A stretch of DNA of 64,000 nt. It comes from UKL13-2 sp036394575 (GTDB taxonomy: Bacteria; Pseudomonadota; Gammaproteobacteria; Burkholderiales; Usitatibacteraceae). A program made the position numbers and the translations under genes. The DNA lies in assembly GCA_036394575.1 (NCBI GenBank), contig DASWEY010000002.1, positions 1 through 64,000 of the forward strand. Direction: 5' to 3'. Below, one piece after another: positions 55,942 to 62,912 of the stretch (positions within the stretch are counted from its first letter, which is position 1; each line of letters starts with the position of its first letter). The notes under the pieces were generated by a model. The model was given only the letters and a program-made list of their open reading frames with translations, made no database searches and was not told the DNA's origin.

Positions 55942-56784
55942 TCAGCTTTTCTGGCGCTGGTCGAACACCGTGCGCGCGAGGATGTTGAGAGTCAGCACCG
56001 AGGCGGTGATCAGCAGCGCGCCGGCCCAGGCCAGGGACTGCCAGTTTTCAAACGGGCTCATCGCGAACTGGAAAATGACCACCGGCAGATTGGCCATCGG
56101 CGCATTCATGTTCGAGGACCAGAACTGATTGTTGAGCGCGGTGAACAGCAGGGGCGCGGTCTCGCCGCTCATGCGCGCCACTGCCAGCAGGATGCCGGTG
56201 ATGACGCCGCCCCGGACCGCGCGCAACGCCACCAGGGTGATCACTTTCCACTGCGGGGCGCCGAGCGCGGTGGCGGCTTCACGCAAGCTCGCGGGTACCA
56301 GATTCAGCATGTTTTCGGTAGTCCGCACCACCACCGGAATGGCCAGCAATGCCAGCGCGCAGGATCCGGCCCAGCCCGAAAAATGCCTCACTTGCGCAAC
56401 GTAAATCGCATAGATGAACAAGCCGAGGATGATTGACGGCGCGGACAGGAGAATGTCATTGATGAAGCGCGTCACCGGCGCGACCCAGCCGCGGCGGCCG
56501 AATTCGGCCAGATAGATACCCGCCAGAATTCCGATCGGGGTCGCCACGAACGTGGCCGCCACGACCATCATCAGGCTGCCGGCGATGGCATTGGCCAAAC
56601 CGCCCTCGCTGCCGGGAGGCGGCGTTGTCTGGGTGAACACCGCAAGACTCAAGCCGCTGAAACCCCGCAACACCAGCACGTACAGGATCCAGAACAGGAA
56701 CGCCATGCCGATCGCCATTGCCAGCAATGCCAGCAGCAGCGCAAAGCGATTGATCATCAGGCGTCTGTTGTAACGCGGGTTCAT
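55942..56784 (-). CDS. pstA: Phosphate ABC transporter permease PstA
   Basis: A 280-residue permease with six helices. FSGLSLAVFTQTTPPPGSEG and GGLANAIAGSLMMV near the start and the EAA-type loop LREAATALGAPQWKVITLVAL are as in PstA. It pairs with PstC to form the channel. The start overlaps the pstC stop by four bases. Confidence 0.96.
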   Translation of the reverse strand: MNPRYNRRLMINRFALLLALLAMAIGMAFLFWILYVLVLRGFSGLSLAVFTQTTPPPGSEGGLANAIAGSLMMVVAATFVATPIGILAGIYLAEFGRRGWVAPVTRFINDILLSAPSIILGLFIYAIYVAQVRHFSGWAGSCALALLAIPVVVRTTENMLNLVPASLREAATALGAPQWKVITLVALRAVRGGVITGILLAVARMSGETAPLLFTALNNQFWSSNMNAPMANLPVVIFQFAMSPFENWQSLAWAGALLITASVLTLNILARTVFDQRQKS

Positions 56785-57809
56785 GTCTTCGCGCCTTCGC
56801 GTTTGCCCAGTTGCAGCAGCAGCAGCTTGGCCAGGGCCAGCACCACAAAGGTGATCAGGAACAGTACCAACCCCAGCGAGATGAGCGCGGAAATATGCTG
56901 TTCATTGTTGGCTTCGCCGAATTCATTGGCCAGGGTCGAGGCGATCGAGCTGCCCGGCTCGAACAGCGAGGCAGCAATTTTCGGCGCATTGCCGATCACG
57001 AAGGTGACCGCCATGGTTTCGCCGAGTGCGCGTCCCAGGCCCAGCATGATGCCGCCCACCACGCCCGCCTTGGTATAGGGCAGGACGATATTGTGCACCA
57101 CCTCCCAAGTGGTGGCGCCGAGGCCGTAGGCCGATTCTTTCAGCACCGGAGGCACCACTTCAAACACATCGCGCATGACCGAGGCGATAAACGGGATCAC
57201 CATCACGGCGAGGATGATGCCGGCCGCGAGTACGCCGATGCCGATCGGGGCGCCGGTGACCAATTGGCCGACCAGTGGAATGGGGCCGATGAACTTACTC
57301 AGCGCCGGCTGGACATAGTCGCCGAAAATTGGCGCGAACACGAACAGGCCCCACATGCCGTAAATGATGCTGGGAATGCCGGCCAGCAGTTCGACGGCCG
57401 TCCCCAGCGGGCGTTTCAGCCAGGTCGGGCACAGTTCGGTCAGGAATACCGCGATGCCGAAACTGACCGGGACGCCGATGAGCAAGGCAATGAGGGAGGT
57501 CATGACCGTGCCGTAAATCGCATTCAATGCGCCGAACTCCTGCGTGACCGGGTTCCAGGCGCTGCTGGTCAGGAAATGCAGGCCGTATTTCTGCCACACC
57601 GGGATTGATCCCATCAGCAGAGAAAAAATGATGGCGCCCAGGATCAGCAATACAAGCAGAGCGAAGGCGAGGGTAATGTAGCGAAATACCGAATCCTGCC
57701 AGCGCTGCCGGGCGAGACGGTCCGATAATGCCCGGGATTGTTCTTCTCGCGACACGTAGTTACCCTTCGGCGGGGATTGGGAAAACGCACCCGTTTCCGT
57801 GATGCTCAT
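56781..57809 (-). CDS. pstC: Phosphate ABC transporter permease PstC
   Basis: A 342-residue permease with six helices and an extended N terminus (about 50 residues) before the first. LLIGVPVSFGIAVFLTELCP, ELLAGIPSIIYGMWGLFVF and the EAA loop KESAYGLGATTWEVVHNIVLP identify it. Works with PstA. A long hairpin lies between pstS and this gene. Confidence 0.96.
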   Translation of the reverse strand: MSITETGAFSQSPPKGNYVSREEQSRALSDRLARQRWQDSVFRYITLAFALLVLLILGAIIFSLLMGSIPVWQKYGLHFLTSSAWNPVTQEFGALNAIYGTVMTSLIALLIGVPVSFGIAVFLTELCPTWLKRPLGTAVELLAGIPSIIYGMWGLFVFAPIFGDYVQPALSKFIGPIPLVGQLVTGAPIGIGVLAAGIILAVMVIPFIASVMRDVFEVVPPVLKESAYGLGATTWEVVHNIVLPYTKAGVVGGIMLGLGRALGETMAVTFVIGNAPKIAASLFEPGSSIASTLANEFGEANNEQHISALISLGLVLFLITFVVLALAKLLLLQLGKREGAKT

Positions 57810-57839
57810 ATGAGTACGCCCATTATTTTACGTTAATCG

Positions 57840-57881
57840 GCAACGGACAGGCCGCCCGACTGGAGGCGGCCTGCCCGTTGC
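57840..57881 (-). promoter_or_regulatory. Hairpin between pstS and pstC
   Basis: GCAACGGACAGGCCGCC (57840-57856) pairs with 57865-57881 with one mismatch, around an 8-base loop. No T-run follows on the minus strand, so it more likely protects the pstS message end than stops transcription, matching the greater need for PstS. Confidence 0.6.
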
Positions 57882-57912
57882 GACATCCATTTGCAGCGTG
57901 AAGCCCGGTAGT

Positions 57913-58953
57913 TTATTTCCAGATGGCTGGACCGTTGGCAGCCTTGATGTCCTTGGCCCACATGGCTTCGATCAACGCCACCACGTTCTTCGGCAAAGGC
58001 ACGTAATCGAGTTCCTCCGCCATCTTCTGTCCGTTCTTCAGCGACCAGTCAAAGAATTTCAATACCTCGGCGGCGATCTGCGGTTTGTCCTGTGCTTTGT
58101 GCATCAGGATGAACGACGCGCCGGTAATGGGCCAGCTGGTCTTGCCGGGCTGATCGGTCAATACTTCGTAGAAGCCCGGCGCATTTGCCCAGTTGGCATT
58201 GGCCGCAGCGGCCTGAAACACCGTATCATCCGGCTGCAAGTAGGCGCCTTCACGGTTCTGCAACTGGGTGTGGGTCATCTTGTTTTTCTTGGCATAGGCG
58301 TATTCGACATAGCCGATCGAGCCCTTGATGCGCTGAACATAGGCGGAAACTCCTTCGTTGCCCTTGCCGCCTACGCCTTCTGGCCAGGCCACGGCCGTAT
58401 CGAAACCGACCTTGGCTTTCCAATCGGGGCTGACCTTTGACAGGTAGTTGGTGAACAGGAAGGTGGTGCCCGAGCCATCGGAGCGGCGGACCACGACGAT
58501 GTTATCGGCGGGCAGCTTCAGGGAAGGGTTCAAGTCGGCAATGGCTTTATCGTTCCAGAGTTTGATCTTGCCGAGGAAAATATCCGCCAGCACCGTTCCA
58601 TTCAGACGCATTTCGCCCGGTTTCACCACTTCGAGATTTACAACGGGCACCACGCCACCGACGATTGCCGGAAACTGTACCAAACCTCCGGCTTCCAGTT
58701 TGTCGATCGTGAGAGGCATATCGGATGCGCCGAAGTCGACGGTCTTGGCCTGGATCTGCTTGATGCCGCCGCCCGAACCGATCGATTGGTAATTCATCCC
58801 GGTACCTGTTTTGGCCTTGTACGCTTCTGCCCACTTTGAATAAACAGGGTAAGGAAAAGTCGCACCGGCGCCAGTGATGTCTGCGGCACGGCTGGTTGCG
58901 GCAAACAGGCCGACAGTGCTCACCAGCACGAGGAACAATTTCTTAGCAATCAT
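57913..58953 (-). CDS. pstS: Periplasmic phosphate-binding protein
   Basis: A 346-residue binding protein. The signal peptide (KKLFLVLVSTVGLFAATSRA) is followed by ADITGAGATFPYPVYSKWAEAY, with IGSGGGIKQIQAKTVDFGASDMP and RSDGSGTTFLFTNYL as phosphate-contact loops. ATG 58953 was chosen over 58965 because GGAG lies seven bases upstream. A perfect Pho box stands about 70 bases before the start. Confidence 0.97.
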   Translation of the reverse strand: MIAKKLFLVLVSTVGLFAATSRAADITGAGATFPYPVYSKWAEAYKAKTGTGMNYQSIGSGGGIKQIQAKTVDFGASDMPLTIDKLEAGGLVQFPAIVGGVVPVVNLEVVKPGEMRLNGTVLADIFLGKIKLWNDKAIADLNPSLKLPADNIVVVRRSDGSGTTFLFTNYLSKVSPDWKAKVGFDTAVAWPEGVGGKGNEGVSAYVQRIKGSIGYVEYAYAKKNKMTHTQLQNREGAYLQPDDTVFQAAAANANWANAPGFYEVLTDQPGKTSWPITGASFILMHKAQDKPQIAAEVLKFFDWSLKNGQKMAEELDYVPLPKNVVALIEAMWAKDIKAANGPAIWK

Positions 58954-59022
58954 AGGGATCTCCATTTATTGACATCATCGAATTCTTTGCTTCTTACAGG
59001 ATGGCAAGGTTAGGGATGCAAT

Positions 59023-59040
59023 ATGACAGCCTAATGACAG
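59023..59040 (-). promoter_or_regulatory. Pho box upstream of pstS
   Basis: On the minus strand two exact CTGTCAT repeats are separated by four bases (TAGG), the consensus PhoB binding unit. It would replace the -35 of the pstS promoter; TAACCT, ten bases further on, is a plausible -10. It shows that pstSCAB is induced by phosphate starvation. Confidence 0.88.
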
Positions 59041-59101
59041 CTTTTCCCCGTCTCAGGCCTGCGTTCCACCAATAAACCGAATCAAGCTCGATCAACTTTG
59101 C

Positions 59102-59130
59102 TTTACAATCAGTTGATTGCGTTGAATACT
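59102..59130 (+). promoter_or_regulatory. Candidate promoter for the peptide exporter genes
   Basis: TTTACA (59102-59107) and AATACT (59125-59130) are spaced by 17 bases, 46 bases before the HlyD-type gene. Confidence 0.45.
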
Positions 59131-59176
59131 TAAAAGTCGCGTTAAATTCGCGGAAACGGGCCCCCGGCAATCCAAA

Positions 59177-60424
59177 ATGAGTAAAAAGCTATTCCGCCAG
59201 GAAGCAATCGATGCGCAGCGAGAGAAATTCTTCGGTGAAGCGACGATCGCCCGTCCGCTGCCGTTCTGGATGCTGACGATGCTGGCGGCGGCGGCGGCGA
59301 TGCTGATGATCGCCGTGGCGGTATGGGGGCAATACACCCGCCGCGAACGGGTTGAGGGCTACCTGGCGTTGGATGTCGGTGCCGCCAAGGTATTGATTCC
59401 CGACGCGGGAAGGATCGTCGAACTGATGGTCAAGGAGGGACAGGAAGTCGCACTGGGTGCGCCGCTGGCGAAAATCTCATACGACCGCTCGACCGAAGCG
59501 TCGTCGTCGACCAGCGGCGCGGTGGCAAAGGAACTGGCGCAGCGCCGCACGATTCTGGAAAAAGAGCAGGACCAGTGGCGCGACCTTGGGGAACAGCAAG
59601 TGCAGCAGTTGCGCAAGAAAGTGGTGGATCTGCAAAGCGAGCTGACGCAGATCGATGCGGAGATGAAGCTGCAGGAAAAGCGCCTCACCTCGGCACGCGA
59701 GCAGGCGCAGAAGTTTGCCGATCTGGCCAAGGACAAGTTTTATTCCGATGTCGCCGTTCGCCAGAAGCAGGACGATGTCACCGACCAGGAAATACGGCTG
59801 CAGGCGCTGAAGCGCCAGCGCATCGCTGTCGATCGCGATCTGTCGAACGCCCGCATGGAAGAACCGGCCATTACGCTCAAGGCCCGTGCTCAGGTTGATC
59901 AGGTAAGCCGCCAGATCAGTGAAGTGCAGCAAACCCTTGCCACCGAGGATGCCAAGCGCGAAACCGTGATCCGCGCGCCGATCAACGGCACGGTCACCAA
60001 TATCGCCATCAATCAGGGGCAGTCGGTCGCCGCCGATTCCCTGTTGGCGACGGTGTTGCCGAAGGGCAGTGTCTTGCACGTGGAATTGCTGGTGCCAACC
60101 CGCGCCATCGGCTTCGTCAACAAGGGCAAGGAAGTGGTGATGCGCTATGAAGCATTTCCGTTCGAACGCTTCGGCCAGTATCGCGGCGTAATTGCCGATG
60201 TCAGCCAGGCGGTATGGTCGTCAGGCGAAAAGGTCGGACCGCTGACGATCAAAGAGCCGGTCTATCGCGTCGACGTCAAACTGGACAAGCAGACGGTATC
60301 TGCCTTGGGTCAGGAATATCCACTGCGCTCAGGTATGTTGGTAAACGCTGACATCCTTCTGGAGAAGCGCAGTTTGCTGGAGTGGATCTTCGAGCCGGTC
60401 ATTCAGCTGCGGGGAAGGCTCTGA
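59177..60424 (+). CDS. HlyD/CvaA-type periplasmic adaptor for peptide export
   Basis: A 415-residue type I secretion adaptor. A cytoplasmic start (about 30 residues) and one membrane helix (about 31-50) lead to a lipoyl half-domain (VGAAKVLIPDAGRIVELMVKE). A long coiled-coil hairpin (about 115-250) follows, then the second half IRAPINGTVTNIAINQGQSV and a beta-barrel region. This is the size and order of CvaA/RaxA-type adaptors serving bacteriocin or peptide exporters. No strong ribosome site is seen. The stop overlaps the ABC transporter start (TGATG), so the two form one unit. No outer-membrane channel gene is in view. Confidence 0.92.
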   Translation: MSKKLFRQEAIDAQREKFFGEATIARPLPFWMLTMLAAAAAMLMIAVAVWGQYTRRERVEGYLALDVGAAKVLIPDAGRIVELMVKEGQEVALGAPLAKISYDRSTEASSSTSGAVAKELAQRRTILEKEQDQWRDLGEQQVQQLRKKVVDLQSELTQIDAEMKLQEKRLTSAREQAQKFADLAKDKFYSDVAVRQKQDDVTDQEIRLQALKRQRIAVDRDLSNARMEEPAITLKARAQVDQVSRQISEVQQTLATEDAKRETVIRAPINGTVTNIAINQGQSVAADSLLATVLPKGSVLHVELLVPTRAIGFVNKGKEVVMRYEAFPFERFGQYRGVIADVSQAVWSSGEKVGPLTIKEPVYRVDVKLDKQTVSALGQEYPLRSGMLVNADILLEKRSLLEWIFEPVIQLRGRL

Positions 60425-62496
60425 TGTCGGGCGGCGTGTTCGGCCGGCGCGTCCCGGTTATTTTGCAGAGCGAAGCACCGGAATGCGGTATCGCCTGCCT
60501 TGCCATGGTGGCTTCTTACCATGGCCATCTGACGGACCTGTCGGCGATGCGTCTGCGCCTGTCGCCCTCGCTCAAAGGGGTGACGCTGAAGCATATATCC
60601 CAGGTTGCCGAGACCATGGGCTTGGCGGCACGCGGTGTGCAGGTATCGCTGGAGTCGCTGGGCAAGCTGCAATTGCCGGCGGTGCTGCACTGGGACATGA
60701 ACCATTTTGTGGTGCTGACTCGCGTTTCCGGCAAGTATTTGATCGTTCATGACCCGGCGCGCGGTCGACGCAAATTGACTTTTGCTGAGGCCTCCAAGCA
60801 TTACACCGGCATTGCCATGGAGTTCACGCCGACCGGCAGCTTTCGCAAGGTGGATGAACGCGAGAAGATCAGCGCCTGGCAATTGCTCAGTGTGGGCGGC
60901 GGCTTGCAGGGCAGCATCGTGCAATTGGTGTTGCTGTCTTTCGCACTGGAAGTGTTCGCGATTGCCATGCCGTTTTTTTTACAGCTGGTGGTCGACCGGG
61001 TGCTGGTCGGGCGCGACCGCGATTTGCTCAGCGTGCTTGGGATCGCCTTTTGCGCGCTGGTCATCATCCAGGTGCTGGTCACTGCGGTGCGGGCCTGGGT
61101 GGGTATCTATCTGAGCACACATTTCAACTTACGGCTGCTCACGGCGCTGTTCAACCATCTGCTCAAGCTGCCGCTGGGCTGGTTTGAAAAACGGCATATC
61201 GGCGACATCGTTTCGAAATTTCGCAGCGTCGACGTGATCCAGAAAACGCTGTCCACCACCTTTGTGGAAACCTTTATCGATGGTGTGATGGTGCTGATCA
61301 CCATTGGTGTGATGACGTTTTACAGCGCGAAATTGACGATGGTGGTGGTCAGTGCCGCGACACTTTATGCGCTGATCCGCTGGTATTTCTATTATCCGCA
61401 ACGCTATGCCACCGATGAACAGTTGGCGCACGAGGCCAAGGCCGGCACCCATTTCATCGAAACCCTGCGCGGAATGATGGCTATCAAGCTCAATCTGCGT
61501 GAAAACGATCGGCGTGTGGCCTACCAGAACTTGGTGGTTGAACATATCAATGCCGGAGTCAAGGTGCAGAATGTGGGCATCTTCCAGCGTGGCGCCAGCG
61601 GCCTGATTTTCGGCCTCGAGAGCATCATCGTCATCTGGCTGGGGGCGATGCTGGTCATGGACGGCATTTTTTCGGTCGGCATGCTCTACGCTTTTCTGGG
61701 TTTCAAGCTGGTCTTCTTGACCCGGGTGAACAACCTGGTCGAAAAGTGGAACGAATTCCGCATGCTGGATTTGCACGCCGAGCGGATTGCGGATATTGCC
61801 CTCGCCGAGGAAGAAAAGTCATCCGCAAGCGGTCCGGTATTTGTACCCGACCAGCCTGAGCCGCTCACTATTGAAACCCGCAACCTTGGCTTTGCCTACG
61901 GGCCAGAGGGATTCGCGTTCCGCAATATCAATCTCGAAATCAAGCCGGGTGAGACGGTCGCCTTGGTGGGGCCTTCCGGCAGCGGCAAGACCACGCTATT
62001 GAAAGTGCTGCTCGGGCTGCTCCAACCGACTGAGGGTCTGGTGCTGGTCAATGGGCGCGATCTGCGCGACTGGGACCTTGCCCACTATCGCGCGCGCCTG
62101 GGAGCGGTCATGCAGGAAGACCAATTGTTTCTGGGGTCGATTGCGGATGCGATTGCATTCGGTGGCGAATTCAATGTTGATGAAGTCAAGGCCTGTGCGG
62201 TGACCGCCCAAGTGGATGCCGAAATCATGGCGTTCCCGATGGGCTATTCGACATTGGTCGGCGCGCTCGGCACGACGTTATCCGGCGGCCAGAAACAGCG
62301 CGTGTTGTTGGCGCGCGCACTTTATCGACGTCCCCAAGTACTGTTCCTCGACGAGACACTGGATCAGGTCGATGCGGAACAGGAAAGTCGCATTCGCAAT
62401 AATCTGGCGAGCCGTGTCTCGACAATTGTTCTGGTCAGTCATCGACCAGAATCGGTTCTATCGGCCCGACAAGTTCTGCTGCGATCTGGTACCTGA
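60424..62496 (+). CDS. Peptidase-containing ABC exporter (C39 peptidase, CvaB/RaxB type)
   Basis: A 690-residue bifunctional exporter. The N-terminal C39 domain is catalytically complete: Gln15 and Cys21 in LQSEAPECGIACLAM, His94 in MNHFVVL and Asp110 in IVHDPARG. It should cut leaders after a double glycine. The membrane domain (about 150-420) follows, then the ATPase with GPSGSGKTTLLKVL (Walker A), LSGGQKQRVLLARAL (signature) and VLFLDETLDQVD (Walker B, with Thr-Leu in place of the usual Pro-Thr). An intact peptidase implies real peptide substrates; two candidates lie 10 and 177 bases downstream on the opposite strand. Confidence 0.95.
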   Translation: MSGGVFGRRVPVILQSEAPECGIACLAMVASYHGHLTDLSAMRLRLSPSLKGVTLKHISQVAETMGLAARGVQVSLESLGKLQLPAVLHWDMNHFVVLTRVSGKYLIVHDPARGRRKLTFAEASKHYTGIAMEFTPTGSFRKVDEREKISAWQLLSVGGGLQGSIVQLVLLSFALEVFAIAMPFFLQLVVDRVLVGRDRDLLSVLGIAFCALVIIQVLVTAVRAWVGIYLSTHFNLRLLTALFNHLLKLPLGWFEKRHIGDIVSKFRSVDVIQKTLSTTFVETFIDGVMVLITIGVMTFYSAKLTMVVVSAATLYALIRWYFYYPQRYATDEQLAHEAKAGTHFIETLRGMMAIKLNLRENDRRVAYQNLVVEHINAGVKVQNVGIFQRGASGLIFGLESIIVIWLGAMLVMDGIFSVGMLYAFLGFKLVFLTRVNNLVEKWNEFRMLDLHAERIADIALAEEEKSSASGPVFVPDQPEPLTIETRNLGFAYGPEGFAFRNINLEIKPGETVALVGPSGSGKTTLLKVLLGLLQPTEGLVLVNGRDLRDWDLAHYRARLGAVMQEDQLFLGSIADAIAFGGEFNVDEVKACAVTAQVDAEIMAFPMGYSTLVGALGTTLSGGQKQRVLLARALYRRPQVLFLDETLDQVDAEQESRIRNNLASRVSTIVLVSHRPESVLSARQVLLRSGT

Positions 62497-62505
62497 TATT
62501 TTTGT

Positions 62506-62634
62506 TCAGGGCATTACGATAGCTTCGCCGCCGCCGATAAGGGCCAGAGAGAAGTCATCCAGCTGGACGAGGTCATCGGCCGGGGTTTCGATGATTTCGG
62601 AAGCGATGTCGAGGGTGTCAAGTTCTTTGCTCAT
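62506..62634 (-). CDS. Double-glycine leader mini-peptide precursor, copy A
   Basis: A 42-residue precursor. The leader is acidic (MSKELDTLDIASEIIE, then TPADDLVQ) and ends LDDFSLALIGGG, followed by EAIVMP and the stop. Taking cleavage after the third glycine puts Leu25, Leu30 and Ile33 at -12, -7 and -4, the hydrophobic positions of double-glycine leaders, leaving a six-residue product; cleavage one residue earlier gives GEAIVMP. A ribosome site (CCGGAG) precedes the ATG. It is next to a C39-type exporter, its probable processor. No modification enzyme is seen in the window. It is too short for ordinary gene finders, and I recognise no named family. Confidence 0.85.
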   Translation of the reverse strand: MSKELDTLDIASEIIETPADDLVQLDDFSLALIGGGEAIVMP

Positions 62635-62672
62635 GGTGATCTCCGGTAAAGTGAATAAATAATTGTTGATAT

Positions 62673-62801
62673 TCAGGGCATTACGATAGCTTCGCCGCCG
62701 CCGACCAGGGCCAGGGAGAAGTCATCCAGCTGGACGAGGTCGTCAGCCGGGGTTTCGATGATTTCGGAAGCGATGTCGAGGGTGTCAAGTTCTTTGCTCA
62801 T
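62673..62801 (-). CDS. Double-glycine leader mini-peptide precursor, copy B
   Basis: A 42-residue twin of copy A, identical except Val33 for Ile33, two residues before the presumed glycine cleavage pair. The other four base differences (Ala19, Asp20, Ser29, Leu32 codons) are silent, which is what selection on the protein would leave. The core EAIVMP is the same, so both yield one product. Ribosome site AGGAG is stronger than that of copy A. It is first in transcription order and closest to the divergent region with the inverted repeat at 62859, so its promoter probably serves both copies. Confidence 0.87.
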   Translation of the reverse strand: MSKELDTLDIASEIIETPADDLVQLDDFSLALVGGGEAIVMP

Positions 62802-62858
62802 GGCGATCTCCTGATGAAGTTAAGGGTTTAAACTACTGATTTGTTTTGTGAACTATGT

Positions 62859-62882
62859 CACAGTGCGAAAAAGCATACTGTG
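62859..62882. promoter_or_regulatory. Inverted repeat between the peptide and TPR genes (operator candidate)
   Basis: CACAGT (62859-62864) and ACTGTG (62877-62882) flank 12 bases. The repeat lies in the 111-base divergent region, about 60 bases from the copy B start and 30 bases from the TPR start, placed to control both directions. Confidence 0.45.
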
Positions 62883-62912
62883 GTAACTCAATGATGTGCA
62901 AGGAGTTTCTGA

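Larger units (their letters stand above)
62505..62811 (-). repeat. Tandem direct duplication carrying the two peptide genes
   Basis: About 140 bases at 62505-62644 are repeated at 62672-62811 (offset 167), covering the whole peptide gene and its ribosome site. Within the 129 coding bases only five differ. The 27-base spacer is not duplicated. Confidence 0.9.

Noticed and set aside
62216..62662. Plus-strand frame spanning the exporter end and peptide copy A
   Set aside because: Overlaps the ATPase domain in another frame and runs antisense to the peptide gene; no domain seen.
62505..62811. Two-copy direct repeat read as a CRISPR or insertion-sequence end
   Set aside because: Only two long copies with coding-type substitutions and no cas or transposase gene; a gene duplication explains it.
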